64,000 nt of DNA from Ga0077560 sp046330395 (GTDB lineage: Bacteria; Actinomycetota; Thermoleophilia; Miltoncostaeales; Miltoncostaeaceae): NCBI GenBank assembly GCA_046330395.1, contig JAXLSS010000010.1, forward strand, positions 1 through 64,000, given 5' to 3'. The stretch's first letter is position 1; each line of letters opens with the position of its first letter. Of this stretch, positions 17,491-25,558 are shown piece by piece. The notes below the pieces were generated by a model that was not told the origin of the DNA, made no database searches, and worked only from the letters and a program-made list of their open reading frames with translations. A program made the position numbers and the translations under genes.

Positions 17491-18369
17491 TTATGCGGCA
17501 CTCACGGTGTCGTGCTCGTATTCGGCGGGGGTGCGGTGCCCGAGCCGGGTCTGGTGACGCTGCCGGTTGTAGAACACCTCCAGGTACTCAAACAGGGCCG
17601 CCCGCAGGGCGATCCGGGTCGGCCAGATCCGGTGGCTGTGGATGTGTGCGAGCTCGCGTTTGAGCGTGGACCAGAACGCCTCCATGGCGGCGTTGTCGGC
17701 GCAGGTGCCGACCCGCCCGAACGACAGGGCGACCCCTTCATCGAGGGCCCGATCGGTGAAGCGCATGCAGGTGTACTGGCTGCCGTGGTCGGCGTGATGG
17801 ATCACCCCGGCCTCGGGTTGGCGGCGTGCCAAGGCCATTACCAGGGCGTCCACCACTAGCTCCCCGGTGCGCCGGGGGCCCATCGCCCACCCCACGATCC
17901 GGTTGGCGTACAGGTCCATCACCCCCGCCAGATACAGGCGGCCCTCAAGGGTCGGGAACTCGGTCAAATCGGCGACCCACCGGCGATCCGGCGCCGGGGC
18001 CGTGAAGTCCCGGCCGATCAGATCCGGGTAGGGCACCACCCGCCGGCCAGCGTGCCGACGCGCCTTTGCGCCGGGGCCTCCGACACCCCGGATCCGGTTG
18101 GCGCGCATCAGGCGGGCGACCCGCTTGTGGTTCACCCGGATCCCGCGCCGCTGCAGCTGCCCCTGGATCCGCACCCGCCCATAGGTCCCCAGCGAGGTCG
18201 CATGGATCTCCCGGATCACCTCCAGCAGCCGCACGTTCGCCAAGTGCCTGGACCCGGGGGTCCGCGATGCCCACGCATAGAAGCTTGAGCGCGGCACCCC
18301 CGCCGCAGCGCACAACCTCCTGACCGGATACGCCGCGCGGTGGTCATCGACGAAGCGGTAGCGGCTCAC
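17491..18369 (-). CDS. IS3-family transposase OrfB (DDE catalytic part)
   Basis: A 292-residue integrase-core transposase. The N-terminal HTH_21-like part reads LGTYGRVRIQGQLQRRGIRV; the catalytic triad lies in RRWVADLTEF (Asp), HHADHGSQYT (Asp) and NAAMEAFWSTLKREL (Glu), with the usual FEYLEVFYNRQRHQTRLGH ending. It starts with GTG overlapping the orfA stop by 4 bp (GTGA), so it is made by coupling or by frameshifting into an OrfAB fusion, as in other IS3 elements. The frame is intact, so the copy may be active. Confidence 0.93.
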   Translation of the reverse strand: MSRYRFVDDHRAAYPVRRLCAAAGVPRSSFYAWASRTPGSRHLANVRLLEVIREIHATSLGTYGRVRIQGQLQRRGIRVNHKRVARLMRANRIRGVGGPGAKARRHAGRRVVPYPDLIGRDFTAPAPDRRWVADLTEFPTLEGRLYLAGVMDLYANRIVGWAMGPRRTGELVVDALVMALARRQPEAGVIHHADHGSQYTCMRFTDRALDEGVALSFGRVGTCADNAAMEAFWSTLKRELAHIHSHRIWPTRIALRAALFEYLEVFYNRQRHQTRLGHRTPAEYEHDTVSAA

Positions 18370-18671
18370 CGCATCGTCTCCCGGGCGAAATACGCCGCGG
18401 CCTTGCGCAGGATCTCCCGGTCCATCCGCAGCTCGGCGACCTCCCTTCGCAGCCGCACCAGCTCCTGCCGCTCAGACTCGGTGAGCGCTTGGGGATCCGC
18501 CCCGCGCTCCTGGGCCTCCCGCTCGGCTTTGACCCAGTTCCCCAGCGTGCCATCACTGATCCCCAGGGACCGGGCGACTTCGGCCATCGGCTGCCCGGAG
18601 GACCGCACCAACTCCAGCGCCTCAGCGCGGAACTCGGCGGTGTACTTCATCGGACGACCCATCAGCAACAC
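18366..18671 (-). CDS. IS3-family OrfA (DNA-binding part of transposase)
   Basis: A 101-residue HTH protein: YTAEFRAEALELVRSSGQP and VARSLGISDGTLGNWVKA form the helix-turn-helix, followed by a leucine-zipper-like helix (ELVRLRREVAELRMDREIL) ending KKAA-like as RKAAAYFA. In IS3 elements this part binds the terminal repeats. It ends 4 bp inside orfB. Confidence 0.92.
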   Translation of the reverse strand: MLLMGRPMKYTAEFRAEALELVRSSGQPMAEVARSLGISDGTLGNWVKAEREAQERGADPQALTESERQELVRLRREVAELRMDREILRKAAAYFARETMR

Positions 18672-18727
18672 CTCCTGCCGGGGCTACCGCCCCAGAATCA
18701 GGTGTCCAACACCGAGGGTCAACTGCC

Positions 18728-21351
18728 TATTGACGTGAGGCGAGGGGCTGACTGGCGGGAACGTCGAGGTGCCGAATCACGCGGGTCACGTTGGGGCCGG
18801 TGGGTGTGTCGGGGTGGTCGGGGGTGAGGTAGAGGCGGGTGGTGTGTTTGTGGCGGGTGAGGGCGACGTAACCGAGTTCGCGGAGGGCGGGGGCGTCGGG
18901 GGTGAGGATGAGGGTGTGGTCGGTGGTGAGGCCTTGGGCGGCGTGGATGGTGATGGCGTAGCCGTGTTGGAGGTGCCGCTCGGCGTAGCCGCGGGGGATG
19001 TGCAGGGTGCCGTCGTCCACGGCTCGGGCGGTGATGGCCTCGTGGGTGATGTGGGTGATGGTGGCGCGCGTGCCGTTGCGCAGGCCATGTTCGCGGTCGT
19101 TGCGTTTGAGCACCACGGCGTCGCCGACCGCGAGTCGCAGGCCCCCGATAGGGGTGTCCGGACCGAGCCTGCCGTGGGCATGCATATGAGCTCGTGCCTG
19201 TTGGTTCAGCTCGCGGATGTCGTGGTTGGTGTGGGCGAGCATCACGACGGTCTGGTCGGGGTGCGCCTGGTGGGTGTGCCACCAGTCCTCGCCGATGCGC
19301 TGGTGCAGCTCGGGGATGGTGTCCTGGATGTGGATGCGGCCGTGGGTGGCGTAGGCGGTGAGGGCCTGGAGGGTTCTGCCGTGGCGCAGGTCGCGGAGGG
19401 CGTCGCGTTCCCACGTGTTCGTTTGGCGGTTGTTCGCCTCAAGACTGACGGCGTCGCGTTCGGCGGCGATCGCGGCGAACAACCCTCCGGGCCCGACGGC
19501 CGGGAGCTGGAGGGGGTCGCCGACCATGACGACGCGGGTGTCGCGCTCACGGGCGTGGGTGAGGATGCTGGTGAGAGTGCGGGTGTCGGCCATGGAGGCC
19601 TCGTCGATCACCAGCACCCCGTCGGTGGGGATGTGGCGATCCGGGTTGGCGAGGGCGGCGTGGAGGGTGTCGGCGGGAATGCCCGCGTGGTGTTGGAGCT
19701 GGTGGGCGGCGTTGGCGGATGGGGCGAGGCCGGTGACGGGGATGCCGTCGTGTTGTAGCGCCCGGGTGGCGGCCTGGATGGCGGTCGTCTTGCCGGCGCC
19801 GGCCGCGCCGATCACCACCCCGACCCGGTCGACCCCGCGCGCGACGGTCTCGGCGAGGCGCTGTTGCTCATCGGTGAGTGCGTGCGCGTGCGTGTCGATC
19901 GCCTGCTGCAGGGATGCGGTGTGTGCGTGGTGATGCCCCCGGCCGGCTCCCTCGCGCGCCAGCCGGAGTCCGCGGGCCTCAACCTGGAGGAGTTCGTGGG
20001 TGGTGTACCGGGCGGTCCCGCCTGGGTCGCCGGGCAGGTGGGCGACGCGTGGGTCGGTGCTGATCCCGGCGGCCAGGACACGCAGTCGGTGGGCGCTGGC
20101 GCCATGGGGGTGGGCTTCTGCGATCGCCCGGACGAGGTCGGGGTGCGTGAAGGCCTGGGCGTGGGCGGTCATCCCCTGGGGGCCGAGCAGGTGGTCGGCG
20201 AGTTCCCGGACATCCGGGGCGGCGGCGGTGCGTGCGGGTTCGCGTGGGTGCGCGAAGGTGCGCGTGGGCCCGCGCCGGTGCCCCTCATCCGCTCTTCCTG
20301 GGGTCAGGCGGGCGCGGAGGGCCCGGAGGCTCTCGCGCACCGCCCCGGGGGTGGGTTCGCCCGGGTTCGCGGGGGTGTGCGTGGGTTCGCGCTGGTGCGC
20401 GGGGGCTCCAATAGCGGTGAGTGGGTGAGGCCGTGTTCGGTGGCCCGCGCCCACCAGTCCCAACGGCCTGGTGCCAGCTGAACCCGTGTTTGGCGGGGCG
20501 GGTGGCGCGCTGGGCGACCTCAAACCCCTGGGGGTGGTGGTGTTGTGGGCGTGGGCGTGCTCGAGCACCTGGCGGCGCCGGCGACTGAACTCACCGATCA
20601 CCCCGGTGGGGATCGTGGTCAGGTCCGCCTGCCCCTTGGTGACCGGCCCCCACTCAAGGCCGAGCTGCTGGGTGAGCTCCTGCCGCAGCCGCGCCTGGTA
20701 CGTACCCGGCGGCCTGGCGCCAGCCGCCCAGCAGTGGCTGCCCGTCCAGGGCCCTCATGCGGCCGTCGGAGGCCCGGGCGGTGTTGGCCCGACGACGTGG
20801 GTGTGCAGGTGCGGGTCCCCCTCGCGGCTGGTGCAGTGCTGGAACCCGCGGCGATGAACCCGGATTGCTCACGCACCAACCCCCCGGGCCCAACGCGCAC
20901 CCAACACGCCTCCCGCTCAAGCAACCCCATCGCGTCCGCCACGCCTCCCGATGCGCGCGCCACCACCGCCCGTGTCTCCGGGGCTCCGAGGGCGTACAGC
21001 AGGCTCACCGACTTCGGTGCCGCGGTGACCTGGTCAAACCCGGCCACCGGACGCCGCACCCTGGTGTCCTCAACCCCCCGCCCGTCTCGGGTCCAGGCGC
21101 CGCCACGGCATCACCCGCTCACACGGCAACACCCGCAACACGTCCCCATCCACCGGGCTCCGGCCCGCGAGCAGGTCGCTGAGCTGACCGTCAAGGACCT
21201 CCCCGGCTAAGGCCCAACTCGCCGGCACCGCTGCCGACCCACTCCCCGGCGGCCTCCCCGCCGCCGGCGTAGTGTCCTCACGGCTGCTGGCCACCGCCCG
21301 CTCTCGTAATAGGTGCGGGCAGCCCCATCCGGCCAACCGGGCGATCGTCAC
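18728..21351 (-). pseudogene. MobF-type conjugative relaxase-helicase, frameshifted and IS-truncated
   Basis: A TrwC/TraI-like relaxase fused to a RecD-type helicase. The N-terminus (GTG 21351) reads VTIARLAGWGCPHLLRE, then LDGQLSDLLAGRSPVDGD, and GFDQVTAAPKSVSLLYALG, the TrwC relaxase signature; the three-His region (around 20800) is out of frame, where ANTARASDGRMRALDG continues in another phase. The helicase (open frame 18727-20601) has Walker A GVVIGAAGAGKTTAIQ, DGVLVIDEASMADTRTL, VVMVGDPLQLPAVGPGGLFA, GYAITIHAAQGLTTDHTL and YVALTRHKHTTRLY. The present stop is created by the IS3 element; joining across it adds YAAPERDLTLAR and a stop at 17421. It would nick and unwind the element for transfer. 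Confidence 0.85.
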
Positions 21352-21686
21352 CCCTGCTGGCACCCGATACGCACATCCACCCCCAACCAACGAACCAGCC
21401 GCCGATCCGCGGGGTGCACGCTCGTGCATCTGTGCCGACAGAACCTCGAGCCATGCTGGACGCACACGGCAGGACCACTCGGCGACCGCGAGGGGCCGTG
21501 GGGTGGAGCGCGCTGGCCTCATTCAAAGCGTGTCGTCAGGGCGATGACGCATGAGTCCTGTGGGCGGGCTCGAAGCGAAGGGACCCTCAAAAGTCCCAAG
21601 CCGGGGCCGTCCATCAGACAGCGCGTCTCCACCCGGAGGGGGCGTCGTGACCCCTGCTCTGCGGCGCCTGCATCGTTGATGAGTGC

Positions 21687-22058
21687 ATGGAATCCGTGAC
21701 TTACCACAGCCAACCCTGGGCCCAGCACGGAGCCTTCGGGGGGCATGTGACACCGCCGAGCGTGACCGTCACCGTCCAGCTGACCAGCGTCCAGCTGGAG
21801 GTCATCGCCGAACGCGCGGCCCAGCTATTGACTGCACGCCAGCCCGCCCCCACGGCCGAGTCGCCGTTCATGACCATCGTGGAGACCGCGGCCTACCTGC
21901 GCGCCCGCCGCCAACGCGTCGACGACCTGCTCAGCCAAGGTGTCCTCACTCGCGTCAAAGACGGCAGCCGCACGCTGATCCGCCGAACCGAGGTGGAGGC
22001 CTACCTGGCAGCGGGGCCAAGGCGCCGGCGCACCGAGGGACTGCACCCGGTGGCCTGA
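21687..22058 (+). CDS. xis: Excisionase-like helix-turn-helix DNA-binding protein
   Basis: A frame of up to 123 codons. The C-terminal half is a MerR/excisionase-type HTH: FMTIVETAAYLRARRQRVDD, then LLSQGVLTRVKDGSRTLIRR and TEVEAYLAAG. The N-terminal VQLTSVQLEVIAERAAQLL is a short helix often found in such proteins. The start is unclear; a GTG near 21762 or 21768 fits better than the ATG at 21687, which lacks a Shine-Dalgarno. Its place just inside the right attachment repeat suggests it directs excision. Confidence 0.75.
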   Translation: MESVTYHSQPWAQHGAFGGHVTPPSVTVTVQLTSVQLEVIAERAAQLLTARQPAPTAESPFMTIVETAAYLRARRQRVDDLLSQGVLTRVKDGSRTLIRRTEVEAYLAAGPRRRRTEGLHPVA

Positions 22059-22320
22059 TCTCGCGGCCTCACCGTCGGTGGACCTGGAGGGGATGGCAGC
22101 GACTCGAACATGACGTTGCCTGTGACGCCGTTGCGGGTCTTAGGTCGGTTCAGCTCGCCTTGGGGATGTCGGTGCCGGGCGGCCTCTTGGAGGCCCGGCC
22201 AGAATTCGAGCGCCTCGTCGTTCACGCCTCTCCGACGGGCGTCGGCATCGGTGATGAGGAGATGTGACACTTTGAGTGACACCCCGGGCCTTTCGCGCAT
22301 CCCTACAAAGCCCACAGACG
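22059..22320. other. Non-coding right end of the element
   Basis: Between the excisionase-like gene and the tRNA-Asp terminator I see no convincing coding frame or RNA gene. Short frames here are arginine-rich shadows. The region probably holds integrase arm sites, but no repeat is obvious by eye. Confidence 0.5.
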
Positions 22321-22347
22321 AAAAAAGCCCCGCCTTTGCGGGGCTTT
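22321..22347 (-). terminator. Rho-independent terminator after tRNA-Asp
   Basis: Read on the minus strand: stem AAAGCCCCGC / GCGGGGCTTT, loop AAAG, then a T-run (TTTTTT), 8 bases past the tRNA-Asp 3' end. Stem sequence is the same as at 14450-14473, so both attachment sites carry an equivalent terminator. Confidence 0.85.
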
Positions 22348-22351
22348 CTCT

Positions 22352-22398
22352 GAGCGGGAGTGACGGGGCTCGAACCCGCGGCCTCCGGATTGACAGTC
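22352..22398 (-). repeat. attachment-site repeat inside intact tRNA-Asp
   Basis: Identical over 47 bp to 14476-14522. It covers the 3' part of the functional tRNA-Asp, so the element restored the gene on insertion. Confidence 0.88.
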
Positions 22399-22429
22399 CG
22401 GTGCTCTAACCAAACTGAGCTACACCCCC
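22355..22429 (-). tRNA. tRNA-Asp (GTC)
   Basis: A 75-nt tRNA with all arms: acceptor GGGGGTG pairing with CACTCCC (one G-T), D arm GCTC/GAGC, anticodon stem CCGGA/TCCGG with loop CTGTCAA (anticodon GTC), T arm GCGGG-TTCGAGC-CCCGT, discriminator G, no encoded CCA. It is the integration target of the neighbouring element. Confidence 0.97.
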
Positions 22430-22457
22430 CTGCTGAACCGAATACCCGGGTGGAGAG

Positions 22458-22529
22458 TGGGCGGTGACAGGATCGAACTGCCGGCCCCCTGCTTGTAAGG
22501 CAGGTGCTCTACCGCTGAGCTAACCGCCC
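22458..22529 (-). tRNA. tRNA-Val (TAC)
   Basis: A 72-nt tRNA: acceptor GGGCGGT/ACCGCCC, D arm GCTC/GAGC, anticodon stem CCTGC/GCAGG with loop CTTACAA (anticodon TAC), T arm GGCAG-TTCGATC-CTGTC, discriminator A, no encoded CCA. It lies 28 bp upstream of tRNA-Asp on the same strand, so the two are probably one transcript. Confidence 0.96.
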
Positions 22530-22649
22530 GGTTCGGCGGCTCGGGAGGATAGCACTTCGCGGGCACCGCGGCGGCCCCGGCGCACCGTACCCCGGCACCC
22601 TCGGGCCGGTAGATTCCGCGCGTTCCGTCCGTCACGCGGGAGCGCGCGA

Positions 22650-24077
22650 ATGTGGCTTGTGGTGAACACGCCGGGTCAGCCGGAGCGGGTGGTGCAGGCC
22701 ACCGGCGCCGAGTGGGTGCTGGGGCGCGACCCCGGGTGTGACCTCGTCATCGACGACGAGCGGGTGTCGCGGCGCCACGCCACGCTGCGGGTGGCCGCCG
22801 ACGGCACGGCCGAGCTGCGTGACCTGGGGTCGGCCAACGGCACGCGCGTGAACGGCCGGGCGGTGGCCACCGACCCGGTGCTGCTGCGCGGCGGCGACGA
22901 CATCCAGGTGGGCAGCACCCGCCTGCGCAGCTCGCTGCGCGCGCCCGGCGCGGTGCAGGTGCCCGACGAGAACGCCACGCGCGTGGGCGAGCCGACGCCG
23001 GATTTCGCGCCACCCCGCCCCTCGGTGATCGAGCGCCAGCGGCTCAGCCGGTCGGTGCGCACCGCCACGGTGGTGGGCGTGGCGGCCATCGCCTCCGTGC
23101 TGACGCTGGTGGTGCTGTTTGCCACCGGGGTGCTGGGCGGGGGTGGCGGCGGCGGGAAGACCGTGCCGCAGATCGTGGCCCAGGCCACGCCCTCCACGGT
23201 GCGCGTGCTGGCCGTCAACGGCAGCCGTGGCGCCAGCGGCACCGGCTGGGTGCTGGATGCCGCGGCCGGGCTGATCGTGACCAACCAGCACGTGGTCAAC
23301 GACGGCCAGTCCTTCCAGGTGCAGGTCAACGGCGCGGGCCGTGAGGCGCACGTGATGGGGAGCGCCCCGTGCGACGACGTGGCGGTGCTGCGGGTGGACG
23401 ACACCGCGAGCCTGAAGACCCTGCCCCTGGGATCCCAGTCCGACCTGAAGGCGGGCGACTCGGTGGTGGCGCTGGGCTACCCCGGCAGCGACTCCAGCGT
23501 GGACCAGCTCACCGCCACCACCGGTGTGGTGTCGGTGGTGTCCACCTCGTTCGACCAGCCCAACGCCATGGACGTGCCCAACTACCCGGACATCGTGCAG
23601 CACACCGCCGCCATCAACCCCGGCAACTCCGGCGGCCCGCTGGTGGACATGCACGGGCGCCTGGTGGGCATGAACTCGGCCGCCACCACGCTGCGCGACA
23701 ACCGCGTGATCCAGGAGCAGAACTACGCCGTGGGCGTGGACCGCATCAAGCAGGTGGTGCCGGCGCTGCGGGCGGGCCACTCCGACCACTGGATGGGGCT
23801 GGGCTGGGAGTACGAGCCCGACGGCAGCGCGGTGGGCATGACCCAGCCGGGCCTGCTGGTGCGCAACGTGGTGCCCGGTTCGCCGGCCGCCACGGCGGGG
23901 TTCCCGGTACCCGCCTACATCACGGCGGTGAACGGCCAGCAGCTGGACGGCACGCTGCAGAGCTACTGCAGCGCGGTGCGGTCCGGGCCCGCGGAGGCCG
24001 CGGCGCTGACCTTCGTGCGCGACGGCGCCAGCACCACCGAAAACCTCACGGTGCCCTACGCCACGGCGGCGCCCTGA
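22650..24077 (+). CDS. FHA domain-HtrA-like serine protease fusion
   Basis: A 475-residue membrane-anchored protease. Residues 1-95 are a forkhead-associated domain (WVLGRDPGCDLVIDDERVSR and LGSANGTRVNGR), which binds phosphothreonine. A membrane segment follows at about 145-165 (VVGVAAIASVLTLVVLFATG) with a Gly-rich linker. The trypsin-like domain has the triad His in IVTNQHVVN (about 212), Asp in CDDVAVLRV (about 243) and Ser in NPGNSGGPLVD (about 325). A degenerate PDZ domain ends the protein (GLLVRNVVPGSPAATAGF). The topology puts FHA inside and the protease outside, suggesting Ser/Thr kinase input into envelope proteolysis; that link is inferred. Confidence 0.9.
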   Translation: MWLVVNTPGQPERVVQATGAEWVLGRDPGCDLVIDDERVSRRHATLRVAADGTAELRDLGSANGTRVNGRAVATDPVLLRGGDDIQVGSTRLRSSLRAPGAVQVPDENATRVGEPTPDFAPPRPSVIERQRLSRSVRTATVVGVAAIASVLTLVVLFATGVLGGGGGGGKTVPQIVAQATPSTVRVLAVNGSRGASGTGWVLDAAAGLIVTNQHVVNDGQSFQVQVNGAGREAHVMGSAPCDDVAVLRVDDTASLKTLPLGSQSDLKAGDSVVALGYPGSDSSVDQLTATTGVVSVVSTSFDQPNAMDVPNYPDIVQHTAAINPGNSGGPLVDMHGRLVGMNSAATTLRDNRVIQEQNYAVGVDRIKQVVPALRAGHSDHWMGLGWEYEPDGSAVGMTQPGLLVRNVVPGSPAATAGFPVPAYITAVNGQQLDGTLQSYCSAVRSGPAEAAALTFVRDGASTTENLTVPYATAAP

Positions 24078-24215
24078 CCGCATCCCACCCCCCAGATCGG
24101 CCATGACGACCTGAACGCGCGGCGACGCCCGCACCCGTCGGGCGGCGGTGGTTCCACGGGCGCATCGGGGGGAACATTGCGCTGAGTACGGCCCCGCCGA
24201 TCCGGATTGATCGCC

Positions 24216-25391
24216 ATGAACCTGCGGCACCGCCCCCACCCGCGCCACGCCGGCGAACCCACCGCCCTGGTGCTCTCCACCCAGTACCGCTCGGGGCCCT
24301 GGTGCGTGCGCGCGCTGCGTGACGCCGGCTTCCGCACCATCGGGGCGGAGCGCACCGGCCACACGCCCGGCCAGGGACGCTCCATGGCGTGCCCCAACCC
24401 GGTGCGCTACCCGTCGCCCGCGACCCGCCCCACGGCGTTCCTGGAGTGGCTGGAGGACATCTGCGCCCAGCAGGGCGTGGACGTGGTGCTCCCCAACTCC
24501 GAGGACGCGGTGCGCGTCATCGCCCACGGTGCGCCCAACCTCAGCGGTGCCGTCGTCGCCGGGCCGGACGCGCCGCAGTACATCGCGCTGTGCGACAAGG
24601 CCGGTCTCGCGGCCAGCGCGCAGGCGGTGGGCGCCGGCCACCCCGCCACCGTGGTGGTGACCGACCCCGGCGGGCACCCCGCCCTGCCCTCCGCACCGGT
24701 CATCGTGAAGGCCGCATTGTCGGGCGAGTCGCTGAAGGAGGACCTCGGCACCGTCCTGGCCCACAGCGATGCCGACCGGGACGACGCGGTGGCCCACATG
24801 CTGGCGGCGGGCTCGCCCGCCCTGGTGCAGGAGTTCGTCACCGGCGTGCCGTGGGTGGTGCACGGGGTGCGCACCCGCAGCGGGCGCCTGGTGGTGGTGG
24901 CGGCGCGCGTGGCCACCACGTACCCGCGCACCGTCGGCGTGTCGTCCATCTCCACCAGCGTGCCGTGCCCGCCGCGGCTGCTGGAGGACACCCGCCGCCT
25001 GCTGAGCCACGTGGCCTACGTGGGTCCCTTCTGCACCAACGCCATCGAGCGCGACGGGGCGTTCTTCACCCATGACATCAACCTGCGCGTGGCCGCGTCG
25101 GTGGGCCTGGCGGTGAGCGCCGGCCTGGACGTGCCGGGGCTGGGTGCGCGCGCCGCGCTGGGGCAGCAGGTGGATTTCCCCGACGAGCGCCGCGAGGTGA
25201 CCTACCTGCGCCTGGACGGCGAGGCCAGGGCGCTGATGGACGCCATCCACGGCGGCGGCGACGTGCGCTCGGTGCTGGGCGACGGCCTCGCCGCCCTCCC
25301 CGGCCACCGCGTGCTCGACCCCAACCCGTTCGACCCCCTGTTCATGGGGATCACCACGGGCCGCGCCCTGCGCAAGGCGCTGCGCAGGTAG
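24216..25391 (+). CDS. ATP-grasp family protein
   Basis: A 391-residue protein with the three-part ATP-grasp layout: a Rossmann-like N-domain (ALVLSTQYRSGPWCVRALRD; VDVVLPNSEDAVRVIA), a central part (PVIVKAALSGESLKED, the Lys-bearing ATP-binding strand; LVQEFVTGVPWVVHG), and a catalytic part with FFTHDINLRVAAS (the metal-binding D-N pair). It is a paralogue of the gene at 41601-42842: both share an N-terminal PxPxRYPSP segment and VDVVLP. Family members join an acid to an amine or thiol through an acyl phosphate; the substrate is unknown. ATG at 24216 chosen; a TTG 9 bp earlier is also in frame. Confidence 0.8.
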   Translation: MNLRHRPHPRHAGEPTALVLSTQYRSGPWCVRALRDAGFRTIGAERTGHTPGQGRSMACPNPVRYPSPATRPTAFLEWLEDICAQQGVDVVLPNSEDAVRVIAHGAPNLSGAVVAGPDAPQYIALCDKAGLAASAQAVGAGHPATVVVTDPGGHPALPSAPVIVKAALSGESLKEDLGTVLAHSDADRDDAVAHMLAAGSPALVQEFVTGVPWVVHGVRTRSGRLVVVAARVATTYPRTVGVSSISTSVPCPPRLLEDTRRLLSHVAYVGPFCTNAIERDGAFFTHDINLRVAASVGLAVSAGLDVPGLGARAALGQQVDFPDERREVTYLRLDGEARALMDAIHGGGDVRSVLGDGLAALPGHRVLDPNPFDPLFMGITTGRALRKALRR

Positions 25392-25558
25392 CCCCACCGG
25401 CCCTCCGGGGCGTGCGCGTCCCGCAGCCGCATACCCACGCGTTCGCCGTCCGCCCCGAACGGGAAGGAACCATCACCCGGACGGGTGAAAAGCGGATGGG
25501 GCCATGGCGCTCCGAGAACCGCCGGGCGTAGGCTCGAAAGCGAATCTGGGGGGCGCAC

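Larger units (their letters stand above)
17461..18727. mobile_element. IS3-family insertion sequence
   Basis: A complete 1267-bp insertion sequence. Its imperfect terminal inverted repeats open GGCAGC-TGACCC (left) and GGCAGT-TGACCC (right, read inward), continuing to a shared TGGACAC. A 3-bp target duplication, TAT, flanks it at 17458-17460 and 18728-18730. It carries overlapping orfA and orfB on the minus strand. Removing the IS and one TAT rejoins the relaxase reading frame, which fixes these boundaries. Confidence 0.85.
14476..22398. mobile_element. Integrated (probably mobilisable) element at tRNA-Asp, decayed
   Basis: About 7.9 kb bounded by 47-bp direct repeats of tRNA-Asp. Contents in order: broken tyrosine integrase next to the left repeat, two lower-GC cargo ORFs, an IS3-family insertion, a MobF-type relaxase-helicase with frameshifts, and an excisionase-like HTH gene near the right repeat. 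An integrase, an excisionase and a relaxase without visible type IV secretion genes fit an integrative mobilisable element or the remnant of a conjugative one. The intact tRNA is at the right end. Confidence 0.85.

Noticed and set aside
22632..25397. Minus-strand open frame of 921 codons
   Set aside because: It is the antisense shadow of the FHA-protease and ATP-grasp genes. The translation is His/Gly/Arg-rich with no domain, which is typical of high-GC antisense frames.
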